64,000 bases of DNA from assembly GCF_000340215.1 (NCBI RefSeq), contig NW_006921533.1:6820500-6884499 (forward strand), in the 5' to 3' direction. Below, piece after piece: positions 53,780 through 61,880 of the stretch. The stretch comes from Pseudocercospora fijiensis CIRAD86. Its lineage: Eukaryota > Ascomycota > Dothideomycetes > Mycosphaerellales > Mycosphaerellaceae. A program made the translations under genes and the position numbers. Numbering within the stretch: the first letter of the stretch is position 1; every line of letters starts with the position of its first letter. Under the pieces are notes generated by a model, which did no database searches, had not been told where the DNA came from, and worked only from the letters and a program-made list of their open reading frames with translations.

Positions 53780-54765
53780 TTGAAATATAGCCGGTATATG
53801 TAGCCGGTATAGTAATAGGCGAAAGCCTCCTTTTAATAAATAGCCGGCGTAATAATAGTATCTTACTATAGTATAGATATTCTTTAGTAATGCCTTTACT
53901 AGCTATAGTAATCTTATAAGTAACCTAGGCCTATTGCTAGTAAATATAAGAAATATTAGGTAGGCTATACTAAACAAGCTAGTTATTTAGCAGGAAAAGG
54001 CCTACTACCGTCTCTATATACCGGCTACGAGTGCCGGCTATCGCTCTAAATTCAACTCCGCCCTATCTCGGAGGCTAAGGTACTAAGCGGAAACCCTATA
54101 GCTTATATTTACTCGGTTGTCGCGGAGCGCTTATAGGTAAGGTATTAGAAAAGAGTATAAAAAGTACGAGAAGAGTATCCTAGGATATAGGTCGTAAGTG
54201 AATAAGAGTAGTACGCCTAGTTATTTATATAGTACGTTACTCTATACGACTAAGAGCCTATATTATCTTATACTTCGCTTATAAGACCTCGACTCTACTA
54301 GTATACTATCGATCTCTTCCTCGGTTACTAATACGCTGTCTTAATTCTGCTTCGAGTTGCCGGACTTAGTACGTATCTATAGCTATATAATAGCGCTACG
54401 CATTATAGAGAATTTCTCGTTAAAGTTTCTCTCTCGCAGGCTTGCTATCTACCTCGTAGTATAGAGGATTAAAGTGCTAATACTAAAGAATCTCCTTATA
54501 GTTAGGATGCTAGGGCTCCTTAGGACCTTTGTGTTTTAGGTCTAAATAGAGACGTATTATAAACGTTCTATCGCCCTTTCGCTTACTACCCGCTAGGTCG
54601 CGATATACGAAGAAACTAATCTAAATATAGCTCGTCTCTATAATAGCCGGGTAAATATAGAGCGCTAGGTTTCTACTTCGTACCTTAGATTTAGGGACGG
54701 CGCGGAGATAAAATTAGAAATATAGCCGGCACCTATAGCCGGTAAAAGGATGCGAAAATAGGCCT
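53780..54765. other. spacer between the two H3-like genes, with a decayed minus-strand frame
   Basis: At about 54,460-54,610 the minus strand reads RKGDRTFIIRLYLDLKHKGP then HPNYKEIL and HFNPLYYEVDSKPARE, broken only by TAG/TAA. It looks like former protein, which I cannot assign. The remainder holds GCCGGC-core repeats (53,790-53,850; 54,000-54,023; 54,721-54,745) and no clear gene. Confidence 0.4.
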
Positions 54766-54769
54766 CCTC

Positions 54770-55445
54770 CTAGGTTAATCTAACGACTAAATACAATTTC
54801 TAACTAATCCGCTATAAACCGACGCCGAATTTTAGCTAGAAGCTATATATCTTTATTTTAAAGAGTAACCCGCTTCGTATAGATAGCAAGGAGGTTTAAA
54901 AGCTTAAGCTCGGTTACGAGAAATGCCTCCGTAGCTTCCTAAAGAGCACTAATCGCCTTAGCCGTAAATCGTATACTAGACCGAAAATCTAATATAATTT
55001 CTCGGACGAGTCGCTAGAAGGGAGTCTTAGGGATTAAAAGCTCGGTCCCTCTTTTGTTTTAGAAAAGCCGGATCTAGCGAAGGGCAATAGTACCTAGTTT
55101 GAAGCGCCGCTTCTTTATCGTCGAGTCCTGCCTTGTTCCCTTTCTTTTAATAGAAAGATAACTTTTCTTCGCGATAGTCTTCGTCCGTCTACTCTTTTTA
55201 GCCTTCTCCTATCTACCTATAGCCTTCTTATTTTTCGGTACTATTTTCCGAGGAACCCCCTTCCTTCGTATATACTATAGAGAGCCTTGCTCTTCCGATA
55301 TCTCGTTCTCGCTACGGTCTCCCTATGCTTAGCTTACTTTACCCTTGCCCTTTAGCCTCTAAAGATATTTATCTACGCGTTTAGGCGACGAGGGCATATC
55401 GGTAGGACCTAGAAAATTAATAAGCATATAATCGTAAGGAGACAT
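54770..55445 (-). pseudogene. histone H3-like gene B (long N-tail, CenH3-like layout), RIP-decayed
   Basis: From ATG at 55445 (MSPYDYMLINFLGPTD) a single frame runs more than 210 codons interrupted only by TAG/TAA where Gln or Trp would fit. Codons 1 to about 112 are a basic disordered tail (PRKIVPKNKKAIG, KKSRRTKTIAKKS). The histone fold follows: GTIALR (118-123), ELLIPKTPF-stop-RLVREI (135-150), RFTAKAISAL-stop-EATEAFLV (159-177), NLLAIYTKRVTL (184-195) and KDI-stop-LLAKIRRRF (198-210). These match H3 alpha-N through alpha-3 in order and spacing. The long tail and divergent fold recall centromeric H3 (CENP-A/Cse4), but the class cannot be settled by eye. It lies 0.5 kb from the transposase on the same strand. 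Ancestrally it would have been a nucleosomal histone. Confidence 0.88.
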
Positions 55446-55959
55446 TAATGCTTCTTGCCTTTTAGAACAAATAGTCTTCTATTAAACCGCCTTATTAGGT
55501 TATCGTTAGATTCGAATAAAGGATAGTAGCTTAAGGAAGGGGAGGCAGCCGGCTTAGGAAGGCCTAAAGAGCCGAATCCTTAAGGCATATTTATCTTTAA
55601 GAATATAGGGAAAGGGAAGAAAGAGAGGAAGAGCGAATAGAGAATTAGAAATAGTCCGTAGGTAAGCGGGGTCGGTTGCTATAGCAACTAGTCTGTTTAG
55701 GTCCTAGGAATTCGAAACACATTTCGGATATATGCCGGCTATATACGCCGGCTATATTACCTTATACGTAAACGCTTCGTCTCCTTAAAGCTACTCTAAG
55801 CCTATATACGTTTCCGCTTCTCGACCCGGTATCGCCTTCTACCTCCGCCCTCCTCCTCTTTGTTATCGCTAATTAGGGTTTCGCTTAGACTAAATTTCGT
55901 ATTCTCTTCGCGCTCCTAGGTTTCTTCGATCTTAAGGTTTTCTAATTCCTCGATTAACT

Positions 55960-58900
55960 CCTTTAGTATAATCTTTAGTAACCTGCCTTAGCGATTCTAG
56001 TAGAGGAGATAGTATCGGAATACTATAATAGATTCGAAGGTAGTAGGCGAGTATATTCGATTAAAGCGGCCCTAGTAACGAGCGATACTAAAAGACCTCT
56101 TATAGCCTATACCTACGCTCGGGATAGCGAGGACGTCCCGAGCGACCGACGCTATTATTAAAAACTTAGGCTCTAACCGCTACTATATAGCGAGAATATC
56201 GTCTCCGAATTCGTCTAGAAGACCGGTAAGATCTAGAGATTATTAGCCCTCTTTCCGAGCCTACGGGTTTATACTTACTCGCGCGCCGATAGAGATCGAA
56301 CTCTTCTTTATTTACCTTAGTAGTTGCTTCCTCTTCTGCCTCTACTTCCTACCTACGAAACAGGTATAATGTCGGAGCCTTCTAAACCTTCTTTTTCTTT
56401 ATAGGAGCTGCATTTAGACTAGTTTCTTTCCGACGCTCGTAGAACATCTTTTCTAGAATAGTCTAGTAATGCTTCGGCTATACCTCGTCCGCCTTCTATT
56501 CCGGCCTCTACTAGTATATATCCTTTTCTACTAGGTTAAGCAAGCACGTAACGCTATAGATATCCCTAAACGAGTTAAAGGTAGTACTATAATATTTATA
56601 CAACTTAGTATAGGAGGTGTCTATAGCTTTCGTTATAGCTACTTTCTAGGGAACGCTCTTCTTAGCTAGCTTAGCTACGGTTTCCTCGAGCTCGTTAAAG
56701 AGCTAGTTATAGTACGTAAAGACAAGGTAGATCGTCGGTCCTCGGGTTCTTCTAATCGTAGTAGTAACCTTCGCGTAATACTTACTAATATCGACGAGAT
56801 ACTCTACTTAGCGCTATTCGGCGGCGGTAAGGCCGAGCTACTTAATACCCTCGGAACTCTAATAGATCTCGAGAGCGGTACGTAAAGTATATCCCCTCGT
56901 AACTATATAGAAAGTCGAATCGAACCGAGTCTTAACGTCTTAGGTAAAACGGAGTAGGCGCTAAGGAGGCCGCTTTTGCTATCGCTTATTCTATACGATA
57001 TTCTAGGTATCGGTTTTAGGGCGCTCGATTAGGTTCTTTTAAATAGCCTCGAATCGGTTATATCTCTATAAGCTCGAGTTCGTATATATTGCTAGACGAC
57101 GAAGCTAGAGAAAAAGAGTTAGAACTATACTAGGTTGCCGGCTATAGGTACCGGCTACGGACAAAAGTTATACCTTATATAAAACGAGAGCGAGGCTCTC
57201 TACCTTATCCCGTCTTATTGCTATAATAAGTTTCTCGACTTTCGACTTTGCTTTATCCTTATCTAGGATCTTCTATTAGTCGTCGTTTAATAGTGCAATT
57301 TTAAGCGTCTTAAAGAGGGCTCGGATCGCGATTTAAACTATATAAGCGAAGTAGGGAAACTTCTATAGGGATATAACTAGTAACGACGTCGGCTCCGATT
57401 TAATAGGGCTAGGGCTATTAATAGGCTCCTCTTTATCGTTATTATCGTGCGTATTATCGTACGTATCCGGAATCGTAGCGAGCTTAACATTCGGAAGATT
57501 AAGCTAGATTATAGACCTTATAATCTCCTCTACGTACTCGATCCTATCGATACAATTAGTAATTTTAAAGATATATACGAGTGAATTGTATATATAACGC
57601 CTTATATAATGTTCGATTATTACTAGCGTTGTCCGTAGTAATCGAGATTAGTTTCGTTATTACGCTAACCCTATCTATTGCCGTATAAACAAGCTTCGCT
57701 ATATCCTTACTAGTATAGGAACCTAGAATTTTAGGGAATCCGATTATAAGTTCCTAGAGTTTCTAATCCGAATTAATAAAGTATAGTATAATCGAGAGGA
57801 AGGAGGCTCTTATAGTCCGGCTTAACTAGCTATCGATAGTAATAGCTACTCGGCGAGTATTACGGAGGATCTCCCGAATATCGTCTAACGTAGCCTCTTT
57901 GTTCTTTTCGAATATAATACGCTAGGTTATCGCGCCGAGAAATAGGGGAGGGTAGTTTATAAGATATAGGTATGTCTTCTATATAGACTCCCTTTCGTAG
58001 AAGTCTTCCGGAAGACCGTTTATAGCTAGTATTTCGTTTACTAGTTGCTTAAAGTCTTCGGGGGAGAAATCGGTAGCCTTTAATCCTAGAGCTTCCTTAA
58101 GCGTAGCCTATAATAATTAGCTAGATCTCTACGGTTAATTTAGGTAGCCGGAATCTATAGCCGGTAGCTATAGCCGGTAGCTATAGCCGGCATTTTAGAA
58201 GATATACCTCTTTCTAGAACGCTATATCTATATTAACTCTCCTCTCTCCTTAAGATTCCCGATACTATTTAGAATAGAGATAGTTCGTAGGCGATAAGTT
58301 CCTATCCCCTAGTTTCGGGTATTTTAAGATTAAACCGTAGAAGTTATAGACAATTACTAGTTAATCTTTAAGTCGAGAAGTCGTATAACGGTATAATACC
58401 CCCTTTATAAAGAACTTCTAGAATGTGTCCGTTCGCTCCTTACTCCCCTATCGCATCGAGTACTTCCGGAGTTTATACTCCTTCGAACGTAAGTATAAAG
58501 GGAACTATATCTTATAGACCTATTAATTAAACTACTCTATATACTCGGGTTTCTAAAGATACGCCTAGCTAGCCTTTTCGAAGATTTCCGGATTAATACT
58601 CGATGTTCTTATATCTCCGAATAACCTTCTACTTAGACTCCGTAAAGGTAAGGACTAGGTAGTAGTACCCTATAATAAATTCCTACTACTAGGATTCGGA
58701 GAGGATAAATCTAGCCCTAATCGTAGTCTAGGACTCGATAGGCTCGAAGGTAAGTATACGACCTCCTCTCGACGTTGTCGCAATCTCGCTCGTATACTAG
58801 ACTGTTTCGACTGTCGTCTCGTTATTACTCTTCCTAGTATAGCGCCTAGTATATATACAATGTCGGTCGGTATGTTTTAAGGTTTCGTACGGTAAGGTAA

Positions 58901-58980
58901 GGACTTAGGAGTAGTAGATATATACTAGTAGCTATAGAGAAACACCCTTTCTTTTATAGTATCGTATCGTTAGGAACAGC
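55960..58980 (-). pseudogene. hAT transposase, RIP-decayed, multi-exon
   Basis: The core reads LKEALGLKATDFSPEDFKQL near 58.1 kb, then VAITIDS-stop-LSRTIRASFL (about 57,870; first catalytic Asp), ELIIGFPKILGSYTSKDIA and SITTDNASNN (about 57,640; second Asp). In a later exon come ISKYYAKVTTTIRRTRGPTI (about 56,750) and the C-terminal dimerisation block VARDVLAIPSVGIGYKRSFS (about 56,130). There the catalytic Glu position appears as Lys, explicable by G-to-A. At least two introns are predicted, at about 58.11-58.2 kb and 57.12-57.18 kb, and both contain GCCGGC-core repeats. The region 58.2-58.98 kb is protein-like and probably the N-terminal part, but I cannot see a clear BED zinc finger. The order and motifs are diagnostic for the hAT superfamily. 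Confidence 0.85.
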
Positions 58981-59099
58981 TAGGTAGTAAATAGCTAGCT
59001 ACCTTTTTTTTTTGTTTCCTAGCTACCTAATTACTAGATTTTTTTTCCTAGCTACCCTAGCTAGCCTAACTACTAGAATTTCTTTCCTAGCTATCCTAA

Positions 59100-60540
59100 C
59101 TACCTGAATTTTGCCTTCTATACGGCGGCTCTCTCCTACTAACGGAACCGAGCTACTATACCTAACGAATCTAAGCTCGTTTTTAGTTTTAATCTATCCT
59201 CTTTCGGTATAAGATACTCGATAAGCAAATGCTTAGGCCGAGTCTAACTACGAAACCTAAGACTAACTAATAGCTCTATTAACTAATCCTAATCCTCGAA
59301 CTCCTTCCGCTTCTTAGTAAAGACCTTAAAGAGCGCTTAAGCTTCTTCGGATACCTACGGAGTAGTCGAGATAAAGCCGTATCGCTAAAATAGGTAATCC
59401 TTCGGAGGCTTATATAGAGATTTAGAGAATTCTAACGCTAACCTATCCTACTAGTAGCTTAGATTCCGGATACAAGCCCTCTCTGCCTTAGTAAAGATTT
59501 TATATAGTAGTAGTACTCTGCCTTCGAGAAACGCTTTCTATTTAACTATTAGTATCTGCCGGCTACGAACGCCGGCTATATATACCGAGTATAGAATAAT
59601 TACCTATATCCCTTCCTCCTATAGTAATACTTCTACCGTCCCTAGATACCTAGCCCCGATCGTATTAATCGTAAGCTACTTTGCCTTTATAGACGTAAAG
59701 GCTTCGCTCTAATACTAATAAAGAAACTTCTACTCTATATCGAGGATATAAAGACGACTAGTCTCGATTCTAATCCTTGCTAGCTTTTCGTAGTAGCTTT
59801 AACTATAATTTTCTAAATTAATAGGACTTATACCTTAGCCCTTTACTAGTATCTCGTCTCTTTAACTATACTCGATCTACTCCTAGCGCTTATCGTCTAT
59901 AGCGTTAGGCCCTAAGACTATACCTATTACTAGATCGACGTATAGTATCTCCTCGCTTTTTTTAGTTCCTTTATTCGTAGTATTAAGCTCTATCGCGGCA
60001 TCCTAAACTCTAGTATTATTATTCTCGGCTATCTAAATATCTCCGTTACTATCGGTCGTATCGATAGAGATAGTAGCTATAGGTCTAAATGCTATTAGTT
60101 AACGTGTTAAAGAAAAATATACCGGCTATAGCTACCGGCTACGGCTGCCGGCTATAGCTACTAGCTACGGCCGCTAGCTAGATTAACTTACGCTACTAGA
60201 ACTTTACGCTCGAAAACTAGCCGTAATTCTTTCCTCCTCTTAGCCTTCTCTTAGGTTGTCTTCTTATTCTAACCTTTACTTTTTTCTATAGGCGCTAGCT
60301 ATCGATAGAATGCCTTATTCCGCGCCTTTCTTCTCTTATCCTTAGCTCTTTTATCCTTATCTATCTTATCCTTTCTCTCGCGGTCTCGTACGGAATTCTT
60401 CTTCGTAGAGTACTCCTCTTTAGTCTTACGCTTTTTAGTTAGACGCTTAGGTAAAACAAACTCGCGGTCTTTAGTTCTATCTTCTATTTAGCGCGCGGCG
60501 CGCTTCTCTCTTACTATTATAAGGGAAAGGGGCAGGGGCG
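59100..60540 (-). pseudogene. decayed gene for a basic, probably nuclear protein
   Basis: From about 60,510 the minus strand reads a Lys/Arg/Asp-rich stretch (LPKRLTKKRKTKEEYSTKKN, RDRERKDKIDKDKRAKDKRR). After a repeat-containing gap that may be an intron (60,119-60,178), a second block follows (EEILYVDLVIGIVLGPNAID, YYEKLARIRIETSRLYILD). Both are broken almost only by TAG/TAA. I recognise no family. A polybasic start suggests nuclear or nucleic-acid binding. It is the first gene from the right end of the element. Confidence 0.45.
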
Positions 60541-60649
60541 TAGCGTATAGTAGTTATTGTCGGTATAGGTATAGAGGAAGAAGTTAAAAGTATAAGAATA
60601 TCGCGAAGCCCTAATTGTTGCCGCCTACGTAACGTTATATAGGTAAGCT

Positions 60650-60975
60650 TTCGCAACTATAGTAACTATGCCCCGGTAATAGCAACTACGCCCTAGTAAC
60701 GGTAACTACGCCCTAGCAACGGCAACTACGCCCTAGTAACGGTAATAAAGCGTAGTAAATATAACCTAGTAACTATTATAGCCGGCAATCGTAGCCGGTA
60801 GTCGAATAAGAGTATCTTTATAGTAAAACTACGCCCTAGTAACGGCAACTACGCCCTAGTAACGGTAACTATACCCTAGTAATAGTAAAAGAACATAGTA
60901 AATATAATAGAGTTACTATTATAGCTAGCAATCGTAGCTAGTAGTCGAATAAGAGTATCCTTATAGTAAAACTAA
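60650..60975. repeat. subterminal tandem repeats of the hAT element
   Basis: Copies of a 20-bp unit (AACTACGCCCTAGTAACGGT) occur in two clusters. They sit within a larger unit duplicated with a period of about 143 bp (compare GTCGAATAAGAGTATC at 60,801 and 60,944). The array lies about 130 bp inside the right inverted repeat, where hAT elements often carry transposase-binding motifs. Confidence 0.75.
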
Positions 60976-61088
60976 TATAGTCTCTAGTTTAAACTAGGAA
61001 TCTATATAGTTCGAAAAAACTAAACCGGAACTAGGGAGCTAGTTCGCCGCTAAGAAACTAAACTATATACGTTTAGTAGTTCGGAAAC

Positions 61089-61109
61089 CGAACTACTACG
61101 GGGTCTAAA
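61089..61109. repeat. right terminal inverted repeat of the hAT element
   Basis: The exact reverse complement of 51,535-51,555, followed directly by ATAGGA. Confidence 0.9.
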
Positions 61110-61735
61110 TAGGATAAGGTATCGTATTTTAGTTAGTCGATCGACGACGATAAGAATTAAGTTATAACTAGAACTATTAGAAAGACTAGTAATAAAGTCT
61201 ATTATTACGCTCTTCTATTAAGTAGTCGGTATAGATAGAGGCCGAAGAAGTCCTCGTTTAGCTTATCTTAAGGATTTAGTCCGAAGGTAGGTATAGTAGG
61301 CGCCGATATATCGTTCGACGTTCTTATATATTTATAGCTAATAGTAGCTACGACTAACGAGGTAGAACGTCTTTATAATACTAGGATAGCTAGCGGCGGA
61401 ATAGTCGTAGTACGCGCGGATAATATTAGTACGGAGCGACTTATCCGTTTCCTTAGCTTCTAGTATATAAAAGTAGTCGCGGTAGAATAGGAGGTTATTA
61501 TTTTTAACTTTATAGTTTAAAAGGGATAATAGGAGATTATTAGGAAAGTCTACTCTACTACGGAGGTATCCTTTTACTTATTAGAAGAAAGTATCTTTAA
61601 TCGAGGTATCGCGAATTCGCTTAGTAATATTCTTAGCGTCGATAAAGGTCTCGGCGCCGAGAGTTTCTATAGTAAATATAACCGTACTATTACTCGTAGT
61701 ATTAATATAGGCTTTCGCAAATTAAGGTTCGTCGT

Positions 61736-61880
61736 AACCCTTACTCTAACCCTAACCCTAAGGGTTATCGTCGTAAAAAACGTAAAAGTCGTAAAGTTGT
61801 CTATTTCTTCGAGAATTGCAATTATTTACCTTAGGGTTACGTAACCCTAACCCTAACCCTAACCCTAACCCTAACCCTAA
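61736..61880. repeat. interstitial telomere repeats with inverted junction
   Basis: (CCCTAA)6 at 61,845-61,880 is preceded by the perfect palindrome TTAGGGTTACGTAACCCTAA (61,831-61,850). A shorter degenerate array with its own inversion (CTAACCCTAACCCTAAGGGTT) lies at 61,746-61,766. They sit between the RNase H and integrase parts of the gypsy element and are largely free of RIP changes. Confidence 0.9.

Larger units (their letters stand above)
51535..61109 (-). mobile_element. 9.6-kb hAT-type DNA transposon carrying histone H3-like genes
   Basis: The ends are perfect 21-bp inverted repeats starting TTAGACCCCGTAGTAG (51,535-51,555 and 61,089-61,109); looser inverted similarity continues for about 100 bp. 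ATAGGA occurs at 51,526-51,531 and 61,110-61,115, a partly decayed target duplication consistent with the 8-bp duplication of hAT elements. Removing the insert together with one copy rejoins the gypsy integrase reading frame. Inside, all on the minus strand unless noted: a basic-protein remnant, a hAT transposase, two H3-like histone genes, and on the plus strand another decayed frame near the left end. A GCCGGC-core repeat is dispersed throughout. RIP stops are everywhere, so the copy is dead. Confidence 0.85.

Noticed and set aside
61736..61880. A chromosome end
   Set aside because: The arrays are short, inverted and flanked on both sides by the same gypsy element, which continues to the window edge.
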